From contig CM043953.1 in NCBI GenBank assembly GCA_014529385.2, forward strand, positions 73,065,872 to 73,123,871: 58,000 nucleotides of DNA. Reading direction: 5' to 3'. The DNA comes from Adiantum capillus-veneris (lineage: Eukaryota; Streptophyta; Polypodiopsida; Polypodiales; Pteridaceae). Below, in pieces: positions 1-11,094 of the stretch (position 1 is its first letter; each line of letters starts with the position of its first letter). Under the pieces are notes generated by a model, which saw nothing but the letters and a program-made list of their open reading frames with translations, was not told the origin of the DNA and did no database searches. The translations under genes and the position numbers were made by a program.

Positions 1-294
1 TAAAGAAATACCGAAAGGGACGCCAAGGTTTGGGGCCAATACTCTCTCGGGTGGAATTTCGCTACTCCGTGTCGCGTGTCGTCTCTCCTTCAGTTCAGTT
101 GTTATTGAAGTAATAAAAGTCTATTCGGTCCGTTCTTTTCTATTGGCACGTGGTGCCTGTCTTGTGACACGTGCTTTGTCTTGAAGTGTTGAATTCCAGT
201 CACATGCTTCTTCGTGAAGTTCCTCTACGCCCTAAAGTCGAAGGTAAAGTTATCGGGTGAAAGCCAAAGTCTATCGCCCTAAGGGCCGGTTTCA
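1..294 (+). repeat. LTR tail (mosaic of two LTR types)
   Basis: Starts inside an LTR with the AAATACCGAAAGGGACGCC motif shared by several LTRs in this window. Bases about 40-173 resemble the short-LTR type that ends CTTGTGACA (compare 27385-27548). Bases about 174-294 resemble the end of the long-LTR type (GGGTGAAAGCC...GGTTTCA; compare 36190-36233). The join suggests a recombinant LTR. Confidence 0.6.
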
Positions 295-317
295 CCTTTT
301 ATAGAAATGAAGTCACT

Positions 318-545
318 AGTGAAAAGGCATATCTCATGGTAAAGAGACATGACTTTAGACGTAAAGACACAACCTTTAGGCGAAGAGCTGCAACCATTGG
401 GTGAAGAGTCGCCCCTGTAGAGCGAAGGGGTGTGACCAGTCTCGTCAAAGGAGTGTGGCTTTTGGCGAAGAGGCACGTCTTTTGGGCAAAGGGTCGCGAC
501 CATCCAAGCGTAGGGGTCCTCCTTGGCATGGTACTTCGCCTATCT
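318..545. repeat. Degenerate 21-bp minisatellite
   Basis: About nine units of roughly 21 bp follow each other, each starting (G/A)(A/T)AAGAG or close and ending near TTTGGGC or TTTAGAC, for example GAAGAGGCACGTCTTTTGGGC. On the minus strand this gives a 7-residue periodic but meaningless reading. Confidence 0.65.
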
Positions 546-960
546 GCATCCATGAGTGTATGCGTATAATGTATCTTAGTCACAATCGTGACAAGAGATT
601 CCCCAATTCACAGTTTGTTTTGGAGGGCAATCTGGAAGAACATTGGCACGCGGTTGCAATTATCGTCCTCGTTCCACCCACAGACAGATGGGCACTTTGA
701 GATAGCCAATTCAGTGGCTTTGGATTTGTTGAAGTCTTATATTTCGGATCATAGACTCAAGGGGAAAAGTATTTGCCCTTGGTGGAGTTTGCCTACAACA
801 AGACAGTTCATTCTTCGACGGAGAAGGCGCCATTTCAGGTAGTCAAGGGTGCTAAGGAGGTCCCATCATTTCTGAGCACCAAAGAGAAGATTTTTAAGGC
901 GGAGAAAAAGCAAGAAAAGCAGATTTTTGAGAAAGCCCAAAATGCATGGAAGCTTGAAGG
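545..960 (+). pseudogene. Ty3/gypsy integrase fragment
   Basis: Frames around 588-915 read [30 protein letters not shown], and then in another frame LVEFAYNKTVHSSTEKAPF. This is the integrase core and C-terminal side (the Y/FHPQTDGQ-E region). It closely parallels 32100-32420 of the complete element at 27851-34132. It has frameshifts, no upstream integrase and no reverse transcriptase, so it is a dead fragment. Confidence 0.8.
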
Positions 961-1560
961 CCCTCCAGCAGTTCAAAGGAGGAGAGCTCGTCCTTTTCAA
1001 AAACTGATCACATGAGCAAGAAGACCAAGGAGTTCAAGGAAAGGGATCATGCCATCAAGTTCGAGACGTTTTCAGGCTACCAGGACACCCATACAGCCCT
1101 TGAAATTGTACAACAGTTTGACGTCGCCTTCTCTGGAGATCGCTTCACAGGACACTCCAAGGTGCGGAGGGCGGCATCTTACTTGAAAGGAACTGCACAG
1201 ACATGGAGGTCTACTCTGTTGTTACGGAGATGATTAAAATTTAAGACAATTTTCACGCCAACTTGGATATCAGATGAATATGCAACACGTGTCATCACAG
1301 CTTGGCATCACTTGAAAATGACCGAGAGCGATGCATTGTATGATTACTACCAAAGGTTTAGGGATACTTATTTGCCAGTGTCTTCGTTTCGAAAGATTAC
1401 TTTGAGAAACTAGATTGAGCGGTTTGTTGTGGTTTGCGACAAGAGATTGAAGACTATTGTCTAAACCAAAAGTCTGACTCTATTCAGAGACTAATGGAAC
1501 ATGCTAAGGAACAATTTGGAACGCATGTCGGCTCATTGACTTATCCTACACACAGAATAG
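961..1560 (+). pseudogene. Ty3/gypsy gag fragment placed after integrase
   Basis: KKTKEFKERDHAIKFETFSG and SKVRRAASYLKGTAQTWRST match the gag of the element at 29099-29310. Later bases (to about 1560) continue as the gag region DALYDYYQRFRD...with stops. It lies downstream of the integrase fragment, the reverse of normal order, which implies rearrangement or recombination between copies. Confidence 0.75.
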
Positions 1561-2481
1561 TATCCACCTCAACAAGGTAAGAGTCTACTAGTGAAAGAAT
1601 GAATCGGGGCAACCAGATGATAGCTCATTATAGGATTCTAGAGAATGAGATGGTAGCACATCCGAAGGTTCCGACCAACTAAGGGAACCAAATTCAAGTT
1701 CATCGGAGGATTCCGGAGAAAGGGGATCAGATGATAGTGCGTCTCAAGGTTCCGATGATTGAGACTGACGGGCCAATGGACAGGGAAAACTAGCAGAGAT
1801 ACCCACAGGTCCCAGGACACAAGGAAAGAAAGGAAAAGGCAATCAACTAGTAGATCAAAGAATTCCTCAGATATTGGAACTTTGCCTTGAGGTTTTCAGT
1901 CTAGCTTCGACTATTCCGAGAGATTCTGTGGATCAGTAGGGTTGAATCTGGTGTTTGCACAAGAGGGGAGTTACTCCGCTCCTTTGTCACACGTTACCTA
2001 GAGAAAATAAAGTCACTGATTATCAATTGGATTTCAAGAATACTAATGGGCTGACAGTATTCTGCCGTATGACTTGATGAAAGAAGTACTTCGACATGGG
2101 AATTCCCGACATGAATCTGATTTACATGTGCTCTCTCATGTGACTGTGTTTGAGTGCAAGTTTGAAAGACGAAATGGCTACAGCAATTCAATCTTGCGAT
2201 TCTATGAACATGATAGCAATAAGAATTAGTCAATCCGACATCAATAAGGTCCGTTGTGGATCTAGATGCGATTGCTAAACAGGTTGCCTACAGATCATGA
2301 TCCTAGATCTCGATGGATTTTATGTGATTTGATTTAAATGTGATGTGGATGTTCACAGACCGTCGTCGCCGTGCAAGTGTTGCATTTGTGTCGTCTAGTT
2401 CGTCGGTACGAGTCAGTGTTCTACTGAACTAGTTCGTGACTTGTGTCAGATTTTTGCAAGCATTCCTTCAAGAAGATGGTA
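1561..2481 (+). other. 3' part of a Ty3/gypsy element, non-coding, ending in a polypurine tract
   Basis: 1561-1850 holds no clear product. From about 1850 the sequence parallels 32930-33588 of the complete element (TTGCACAAGAGGGGAGT...ACTCCGCTCC, GAATTCCCGA...). It ends in a polypurine-like TCAAGAAGATGGTA directly before an LTR start. Confidence 0.65.
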
Positions 2482-2934
2482 TGTCACAAAATGATGACGT
2501 GGCATGTCCACCCGAAAAACGGACAAACGTCAAAGAATATAAGTTGTTCCAACTTATAGGGTACTCGTCCGATGGGGCCCCAAGGACACTAGAATAAATA
2601 AAAAAGCCAAATCGCATGGGCGTGCTGACATGGCCGGGCTATACAGATGCTTCCACATTTTTTGTTGCTTGCTGACGTGGCACTGTACGAAATTCCGCGA
2701 TTTACGCTGGTAGCTTTTGGCACCAGCTTTTGGACCAGATGCTTTTGAAACTTGTAGCATTTTATGTGATTGCTTTTGGGGCTCTACTTTTGAGCCAACC
2801 CTTGTAAGAACAAAAGAGCCCTTGGGGCCTCACTCTACAGGGCATCTGCACACAGATCTTGTTTGTACTGCTCAATCAACCATATCAAAGTGAACACTTT
2901 ACCCACGTTCTCGGACTTTATTGTACAGAAGCAA
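2482..2934 (+). repeat. LTR, 5' part only
   Basis: Starts TGTCACAAAATGATGACGTGG after the polypurine-like tract, and carries the GCTGACGTGGCAC...GTACGAAATTCCGCG motif and the GCATCTGCAC block of related LTRs. It breaks off near 2934, where minus-strand gag sequence begins. Confidence 0.65.
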
Positions 2935-3871
2935 GGTTAACCATCATCTCTAAGCATTGCCCTTCAAAAAAGATGTCGCTTTTTGTACTTTGGAGCCTTC
3001 TAAGAAGTCCCCCCAAATAAAACGGTGTCAAATTGCTCTAATGTGAGAAAGGGCTCAATCGACATCCTTGTAGTTCGAAAAGGTATCAAATCTTATTGCT
3101 TTACCTCCATTCTTGAACTCTTTAGTCTTCTTCTTCTTCTTATCAAGTTGTCATATTGAGCAGCTCTCAACAAGTGATTCTACTTCTTACCATAAAAGGT
3201 ACCAAAAGTGTGGGTATCACTGTACGAATTGTAGGAAGAGAACGAGGTCTCCACCTCTGATCTTCTAGATTGCTTTATGTGCTTTCTGAACTCTTTTTTG
3301 ATTTGGTTTTATTGATCTTTCTCTGCTTCTTCTGCCTTATCTCATCCTCATTACAGCTAGAGAAAGAGAGATTGTCAGAAATCTCTGAAGACGAGGGGTA
3401 ATCTTCGAAGTGAACATGCTTCATGGATCCACTAAGCATCTCAAAAGTCAATTTCCGTCCCAAATAACCGGCAAAATCCAAAGACTTCCTTTTATTTCGA
3501 CAGTGCTTTTTGCCTATTATCGTCTAACTGACAGCTTTGTCAAACACTTCTTGCAAGTACAGTTTCTAGTTTTCAATAACCGGCTTTTCTTTGATCTACA
3601 TCACCGACTTGATAGGTGAATGGATGGCCTTCTGCCATTGAAAGTGAACCGCATCAAGCGGATAATTCTTCAAATACTTCACATAGTTCACGTCCTTGAA
3701 GTACTTGATCATTCGTTTTTGTACACGTGTCAACCTAAAGTTAACACTTGTACTCCTTATTTTCGAGATTCCTCGCCGAAAACTCGCCGATATCCTCTCC
3801 CCATTCCTCAGAAGGAGGTTTGCTTCCGTTTGAATCTCCGTTGTTTCCTTCCGTTTCTCCCATGGCAGTGG
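2935..3871 (-). pseudogene. Ty3/gypsy gag fragment (minus strand)
   Basis: The minus frame at 3481-3275 reads DFAGYLGRKLTFEMLSG, KHVHFEDYPSSSE and a basic KKQRKINKTKSKK tail. It matches YLGRQSSFA...KKHVHFEGL of gag at 28442-29014. Further down, near 3130-2990, TKEF...FDTFSNYKD and ATSFLKGNA match the gag core. Stops and frameshifts occur throughout. It sits directly downstream of the minus-strand LTR at 3872-5344, so it is the 5' end of that element, truncated at 2935. Confidence 0.75.
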
Positions 3872-5344
3872 TGAAACCGACCTGTAGGGCGGTAGACTTT
3901 GGCTTTCACCCGAAACTTTACTTTAGACTTTAGGACACAGAGAAACTTGCAAATAAAACCTATGACGGGAATTAACACTCCAACATACACGGCTTGGAAG
4001 CTAGAGTGCTACCAAGCAGACGCCGACATCCGTTGGCCCCGAAGACTGGCGCCCCTTTCAATATTTCTTTATTACTTTAGAGGGCAAAGTTACAAAACTA
4101 GACTCTTGGGGATCTTTATTTGTATCCAACTAGATCGCACCTGTCTTCGCAAAATTTCAGTAACGCAACGGCCCCAGAACTCGCCTTGAACAAATCCCCC
4201 TGTTAGAACTCGCTTCCAAAGACATAAACCCTCTGCTTTCAGCCCAAAAACAATAATAACAGCTCGCTGTATTTACTGGTTTTTACCCTGTTTTCAGCCC
4301 TAAACAGTCCCGGAACTGTCCTCTAACAGAGGAGCACTATTCCCAATGCTTCTGGCATCTATATGCCTACAAAACAGTCCAAAAAGAACGCATAACCAGC
4401 GCTGAAAATGCACCTGTAAGATGAGGTTATCACCCTCACCAGTGCCTGCTTTTGGAGTAGCAGTTAGCTACTCCTGTTCCTGCTCAAAGAGGCTCTTGCC
4501 TCGGCACAGAAGCATAAGACCACACAACTGTACATAGGTCAAATGAAGAGCCCCCTTGTGGGGCATCATGTTACTTACACGTAGGGAGGAGAGAGAGAGA
4601 GAGAGAGCAGTGAATGTTGTGCAAGACTTCAGTTCTTGCACTTCACTGTACATAGAGGGTAAGCAAGCACACAGTCGCTTTGGTACCTGCAACAATCCAC
4701 CATACGGCTGAAAATTGCAACCCACGTTTTAGTTTAACGCTTTTCTCTCTCTTAAGTCGAAAAATGCCCAAAAATGTGCCAAGTGGCACTCGTGCATTAA
4801 TTCCCCGCTTTGGACCTTCTGGTCTAAAAATATCTCAACCGGTTGCTCAGTTGACTTAGCGACAGAGTAGTAAAATATTCCCCTTGTCATTCTGAAGTTA
4901 ATGACACGAATAGGTTTCGAGGCCCAAAATAGCAGTTCCCAAAATTTTAGGAGATGCTTCCATTGGACTCTCACTAGTCATCTGACCATCTATCACCACT
5001 GGGACCACGTCCAAAAATGCAATGTAGCACAGTTCCCGAGTGATTTTCTCTTGGTGACCCCACCTTGGCATTGTGTCTCATTTGAGTTAGTTTCCCTAGT
5101 ATCCACCAACTTATTAAGTGCGGCGAGGGGACCTAAATGACTTTGAACTGAGCTTAGACACCCTTTTACTACTGGAATTCAAGTGCCAACCAACTTCCCA
5201 TCTGCAAATAAAAAACTACCGTTTCACACTAGCCATACAAAGTCCGGGCATTTGCAACTTTAGAAAGAGGGTCTCAAAAATTAAACGAAAATCATCGGAA
5301 AGGAACCAACAACTAAGGTTAGCAATTGCCACGTCCTCGTGACA
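3872..5344 (-). repeat. Long LTR (about 1.47 kb), minus strand
   Basis: On the minus strand it starts TGTCACGAGGACGTGGCA (5344) and ends GGTTTCA (3872). It corresponds along its length to the plus-strand solo LTR at 34715-36233, including a TCTCCTAAAATTTTGGGAAC-like block and the shared GGGGCGCCAGTCTTCGGGGCC motif at 4036-4057. Confidence 0.75.
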
Positions 5345-5350
5345 TACCCC
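5345..5350 (-). other. 6-bp junction between two long LTRs
   Basis: Minus-strand GGGGTA separates TTTCA (end of the LTR at 5351 upward) from TGTCACGAGG (start of the LTR at 5344 downward). GGGGTA equals the last bases of the polypurine tract seen before the 3' LTR at 33589. Confidence 0.6.
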
Positions 5351-5905
5351 TGAAACTGGTAGACGTAGGCGTAGGCTTTTACCCGATAACTTTACTTTAA
5401 CTTTACGACACAAAGGAACTTCACGAATAAGACACAAAGGAACTTCACAAATAAGCCTGTGATTGGAATTCAACACTTCAAGACAAACCACAGCCTGGCA
5501 ACTAGAGCGCTACCAAGCAGACAACGACACCTAGTTGGCCCCAAAGACTGGCGCCCCTTTCGGTATTTCTTTAATCTTATTATACTTGATAAGAACCTGT
5601 AAACTTCTACAAGCTGTCCCACTTTTATCGGGCTGAAATTCCTCTGCTCCAACCCAATTTCGACAACAAAACCACATTAGAAGTCTCTACGGACAAAATC
5701 CCAAGCAAACATTGACTTTCCACGCACCTTAGAGCACTTTGCAAAACCTGGCGAGAAATTACAGCTCACTGAATTCTCTGTTTGCACTCTAATTCAAGTG
5801 TCGATCACTTTTGTGGATAGCCCTCGAGCTCTCGCACCTATAGGGTCACTTGCCCCTTGAATTAGACGAGATTCCTCGCGGGAAATCTCACTAAATTGTC
5901 CTCTA
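5351..5905 (-). repeat. Second long-LTR copy, 3' part only, minus strand
   Basis: Carries the shared GGGGCGCCAGTCTTTGGGGCC motif (5537-5560), TTGTCTTGAAGTGTTGAATTCC and the AAGTTATCGGGTAAAAGCC tail. It also matches the CAATTCAAAGGGCAAGTAGCCC region of the LTR at 34715-36233. The upstream part is lost beyond about 5905. Confidence 0.6.
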
Positions 5906-6357
5906 CAAGCACCAAATACTTTCCCGAGGCTCCCATAGTAAATAAACGATCCGAACGATTACACCTAACCCTCACCAAGCTATCCAAACGTGTCCATGGC
6001 TGTAAGAAATCAGCCTACTCTCTTGAAATGGGCACCCCCTCTTCATGCAGACTGGCAAAGCTGCTGAGGAGCCGCCGTGTGTCCAGTTTGCCTGCCACGA
6101 CTCGGTGACATGGCTGCCAGTACACACACACACACCCTCTGGCAAGGACCCCCTGACTGGCTTGCAAAAATGATGACGTGGTAGGCCCGTACGGACAGCC
6201 CTGGAATGCTGACGTAGCAAATTGTACGGCAATCCCCGGAAAAAGCGGAATTGCTGACATGTGGTAGGCTGTACGGACGCCCGCATTTTGCGGCGGATTT
6301 TGCAACAGTAGGAAAAGTAGCGCCGATTTTGGGGTTGCTTTATTTTGGCTACGCAAT

Positions 6358-6391
<34 letters not shown>

Positions 6392-6530
6392 TTGCTTTAT
6401 TTCTCTCAAGCGAGAGAGATTGTCCCTCGGAATGACCCTCGGAAAGTTTTGAGCTAACTTGAGTGGTTTTCCAGATATGTTGTAATCGCGGACGATTACT
6501 CCTTGATTACTTTCTTTCAAGAAGGGGGGA
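5906..6530 (+). other. 3' internal region of an LTR element with polypurine tract
   Basis: No coding sequence. 6165-6290 contains three TGACGTGG/TGACGTAGC/TGACATGTGG plus GTACGG repeats typical of U3 regions here. An AG microsatellite lies at about 6359-6388. 6400-6530 parallels (inverted) 20119-20245, ending TTTCAAGAAGGGGGGA, a clear polypurine tract before the LTR at 6531. Confidence 0.55.
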
Positions 6531-7030
6531 TGTCACAAACTGTTGGCATGTCAAGCAACTGAAGAACGGAGCCAACTTGCGGATCCCGACCGAGTGGCCT
6601 AAACCCTAGAAGCAATAGAAGAAGCAGTAGTAGAAGAAGTTTTACCAACTTGCAAAGTCTTGCCAAGCTGCCTATTTTTAAAGAGTAGTTCCCACCAACT
6701 TATATGACCCCATCCGATGGACACCTAAGTCACTAGAAGTAAAGCCGGCACACACGCGTAAAAAAGCTGATGACGTGGCTGACAATGCCTGTACAAATTT
6801 CCACAAAACGAGTTGGTTGCTTTTGGAGCTTTGGCTTTCGAGAGAGCATATGCTTTGAGCTTGAATGCTTTTCATGTCAACTGCTTTTCATGGCCAAGGG
6901 CCTTTAAATATGAGTCAAGGGTTCATTCTCTGGCACGCTCCCACGTAGAGGTGCACGGCCTTGTACTGAGTTCAAGCAATATAAAAGGGACGCAAGCGTT
7001 TGGGGCAGTGCTCCATTGGGATGGAACTCC

Positions 7031-7521
<491 letters not shown>

Positions 7522-7536
7522 TGGTATCAGAGCCGG
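7522..7536 (+). promoter_or_regulatory. Primer-binding site (initiator Met tRNA type)
   Basis: TGGTATCAGAGCCGG begins immediately after the LTR end TTTCA. The first 12 bases are the usual plant Met-tRNA complement. Confidence 0.8.
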
Positions 7537-7877
7537 CTTGGCTGCACGAGGGACCGTGTGCACACCTACGGAATGGTTTGGGTCGGAAAAACTCGTGTTT
7601 GCATAATTTTTCGTGATTAAATTGCTGAAATTGCTTACTTTTCTTCTCGGAAGCATGTTTGCAGGTAAATAATACAGTTCGACTGCTGATTTTTGATAAA
7701 AATAAGCAAATTGACAGATGGGAGTGCTGGAAATTGAAAGATTTCCGATGAAATTACTGGTTTTTCGATGAAAATCAGCATGTTACTCATCAATTTGCTT
7801 TCTTGATTAAATTTCAGCATATAGTGTATTTTTGCCTCTCTCTGCCAATTCCTCTCTCTGTAACTCTCACTGTGCAA

Positions 7878-7913
<36 letters not shown>

Positions 7914-8055
7914 CCTCTCTGTGTTGATTTTCTTCAATCTGCAGGAGACGTTCCAGGAGAGAGAGAGAGAGAGAGAGAGGGAATTTGCGCAGATCCACCA
8001 CATTGTAACTTTCTGGTCTCATAGGTCACTTTCGCCTTTTGAAGACGTTAATATA

Positions 8056-8058
<3 letters not shown>
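7537..8058 (+). other. Untranslated leader remnant of the nested element
   Basis: AT-rich leader with AG microsatellites at about 7880-7910 and 7957-7979 and no coding frame. It ends where the CT tract of the host LTR resumes, so the nested element has lost its coding region and 3' LTR. Confidence 0.4.
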
Positions 8059-8144
<86 letters not shown>

Positions 8145-8208
8145 CTCTCTCCTCTCTCTCTCTCACTCTCTCTCCTCTCTCTCTCCTCTCTCCCTCCTCT
8201 CTCTCTCT

Positions 8209-8265
<57 letters not shown>

Positions 8266-8361
8266 CGTCTCTCTCTCTTATCTCTCTCTCTCGTTCTCTC
8301 AAGTCTCTCTCTTCGTCTCTCTCTCTCTCTCTCACTCGTCTCTCTCGTCTTCTCTCTCTCG

Positions 8362-8394
<33 letters not shown>

Positions 8395-8398
8395 TCTG
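8059..8398. repeat. CT-rich microsatellite, about 340 bp
   Basis: CT dinucleotides with scattered CC, TT, A and G interruptions. The Ser-Leu or Arg-Glu reading frames across it have no coding value. Confidence 0.95.
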
Positions 8399-8475
8399 TT
8401 CAGTTGTTATTTGAAGTGCTTAAAGTTGTTCAGTCTGTCTTTTTCTGTTGGCACGTGGTATCCGTTCTCATGACA

Positions 8476-9266
8476 CAAAATGGTAAACTTTGAGGACTCG
8501 TGGTTTGCTACATTTTTTAAGATTTGTCGTACAAACAAAAACGGAAGGGTAGGTGTCCCTGCAGTATTCTGGCCTAGCCCCTACATCCGTGGAATGTTTC
8601 CACATGCAGCCTGCAAACTTGCTTGGTTGTATTTAGTATTGAAAAGGTGTGTTAATGACATGCATCTCATGTGCCATCTAGCGTGACATTGAACTGTTCG
8701 TGGTTTCAACTGCTTCTATGTCTAGAGATTTTAAAAACTTTTGTTTTTCAGGGCACGAGATAGGTTTTGTATACATGCATGTGAGCAAGGAGGGTAGAGG
8801 ACACAGAAAGGTGCAAGGAAGGGATGAAAGGTGAGTTGGGGGGTGGGGGGGGAGATCACATATAATATGTTGAATGCAAAAATCAAAGTGTCAATCAACA
8901 TACATCAAACTTTGAACTTTTACAAGGCTAAATTATAAAATAGAAAGTATAATTCCAAGGCACATGCCAAAAAATGTAGCTTTTTTTTTAATTGAAGAAC
9001 TAATTTAAACTTGGAAATTAGATCAAATATGGCATACATCGAAAAGTCTTTGGTTGAACTTTAAATAAGAGCAAGATAGAAAAACAAAGCTAAAATAATA
9101 TCAAACTGAGCCAAGGCTCTATATTTTACTCTGAAACTCGATAGAAGTAAATACTAGCCACCAGCTCTAGTGCCCTTTCTAGAAGGATCGTTTGATTGTT
9201 GCTACATCTATCCCCTATGATCACTACATTGGAATCCTCATGTACAGGCAACACCTCTCTCATCAC
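8476..9266. other. No gene recognised
   Basis: AT-rich sequence with a G run near 8839-8851. I see no transposon coding sequence, LTR boundary or exon. It lies in or beyond the intron after exon 15. Confidence 0.6.
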
Positions 9267-9361
9267 CTGGGAGCTTTTAGTAGCTTGACTGCCACACCTT
9301 CCACGTGCTTTTGAATAAGTGCTGGCTGGAAAAGAGCTTCAGAAGACCACAATTTTTTCGC
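9267..9361 (-). CDS. Weak candidate exon 16
   Basis: Between acceptor TTCAAG|GCG and donor CCCAG|GTGATG the minus strand is open in the phase left by exon 15. It encodes AKKLWSSEALFQPALIQKHV then EGVAVKLLKAP. The spacing A-L-x4-V-E-x-V-x4-L resembles the family's QALTxExVEKVxGWAL, but only about six positions agree, so this could be chance. Confidence 0.22.
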
Positions 9362-9768
9362 CTTGAAAATTTGAAACTTTCCATTTCGAAAGGTTTTGCC
9401 AAAACGTTTTGGTTGTACCAAAGTTTCAAGGTTCCAAGTAGGCAAAATTAGATTTCATGTCACGAAGGTTTCGTTAGGTATACCCTTACCTAGGACTTCG
9501 CTTGTAGGCTAGAGGCTAGTAAGTCCAATTTATATAGAGATAGAATCGCAATACCGTGGGGTTTTCCTCTTGAAAACAAAGGTCCTTTCGACCAAACAAG
9601 TAGTGAAATAGACCTTACCTAAACCCAAATATTTTGCATGCCCACATCACAACATACACCTGGGGATCTTTCCATATCACTCAACAGTAAGTGCTCGGTA
9701 CAAATAATGAAATGTGTATACTTAGCTTTCTACCTAAGAGCAGGTATAAAGAATGACATAAAACTAAC

Positions 9769-9858
9769 CGATCGTAGCTGGACCATATTAGCTTTGGATT
9801 TAAGAGTCTCCACATCCCGTTCCAGCTGACGTTTCCATTCGGTTAATAAAACTTCATC
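9769..9858 (-). CDS. Exon 15, last well-supported exon
   Basis: 30 codons: [20 protein letters not shown] then [10 protein letters not shown], matching the family's DEALLxDWKxxLERDxETLKxQxNxxxIRS. Acceptor TATTTAG|GAT, donor GATCG|GTTAGT, phase 0 at both ends. Confidence 0.85.
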
Positions 9859-10825
9859 CTAAATACATACACCAAGTGTTAAATGCAGCGACAAAAATAA
9901 CCCCATGGCAAAGAAAAAATGTATTTACGACTAGTGCCTACCTGTGGTGCTTGCAGAGAAACCTTGTTTGGAAAAAGCTTGGAAAGCATCTTTGATGCTT
10001 TAGGAATTTTTCTTTGGGTGAGACTGCATTAAATAAGCAGGAATACCCCCGAGTAAGAGAAACATAGCAAAGAAATCTTTACAAAAAGAAGCACCAATTT
10101 ATCTTGGAAAATTAGCACAAAATTGCTGCTGCTAACCTTTTCCTTGCGACTATCTGACAAAGTGTGTGAACCGATAACAACTATTCCACCTTCTAACTTC
10201 TCAAGCTTGCTCTTAAAAGCTGCATGGTACTCAAAATTCCCAATCACTGATTTTTCAACATCTTTGACAAAAAGTATGCAAGGTCCCTTCTTACTCTCTT
10301 CTGCAACAACCTGAAAGGCCAAGTGACTGTAAGTTGTTAGGTGCAGCATTAAATAAAAGACCCTGATCTATCCTGATAATTCCATAGCCATACAATCCAC
10401 ACACGACAACTTAAACAGACCTCAAAGAGTACGTCCGTCACAAGCTTCTCCAAATCTTCACTATAACCTCCTTCCATTCGAAGTTCACTACCTGATTAAT
10501 AAACCAATATGAAAGGTAAGATAAGAAACCAGGAAACCTGTTGCGGCAATTCTCCACACCATGCTCAGCCTCAAATATTGTCAAATACAAACCATTGCAA
10601 AAGAATCCATGGTCATCCTCACATATCCCCCCCAGATTGTTGCCATCCGCAATAGCTTTGTCAAATCGAACTCCAACTTTACCGGGATTTTCTTCAAAAG
10701 TAAGAAGAACCTTTCCACGGGCACCAATTGAGGGTCCGCGGCTGCAGACGGGACATGTGGAAAACAAAGTAGTTTAAGCATACCAAGAAAAGAAAAACCA
10801 GTAATTTTCATTCAAGATGTTAAGG

Positions 10826-10897
<72 letters not shown>

Positions 10898-11039
10898 AAT
10901 GAAATGTTATATTCATGTCTTCCAAAAGCCATATTGACCCTGAGACCAGAGAGTTACATCATGGTGAATCTGATACAAGGTCTGGAAAAAAAGAAAGAAA
11001 GAAACAACTGAACAGAAACACTACTAGAGCTGTAAAAGG

Positions 11040-11094
<55 letters not shown>

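Noticed and set aside
8059-8398. Long open frames of Ser-Leu or Arg-Glu repeats (up to 190 codons)
   Set aside because: They are translations of a CT/GA microsatellite. No start context, no family and no composition other than the dinucleotide.
9263-9445. 60-codon minus-strand frame as a full coding exon
   Set aside because: Only the 9267-9361 part has splice signals in the right phase, and even that match is weak. It is listed as a low-confidence candidate instead.
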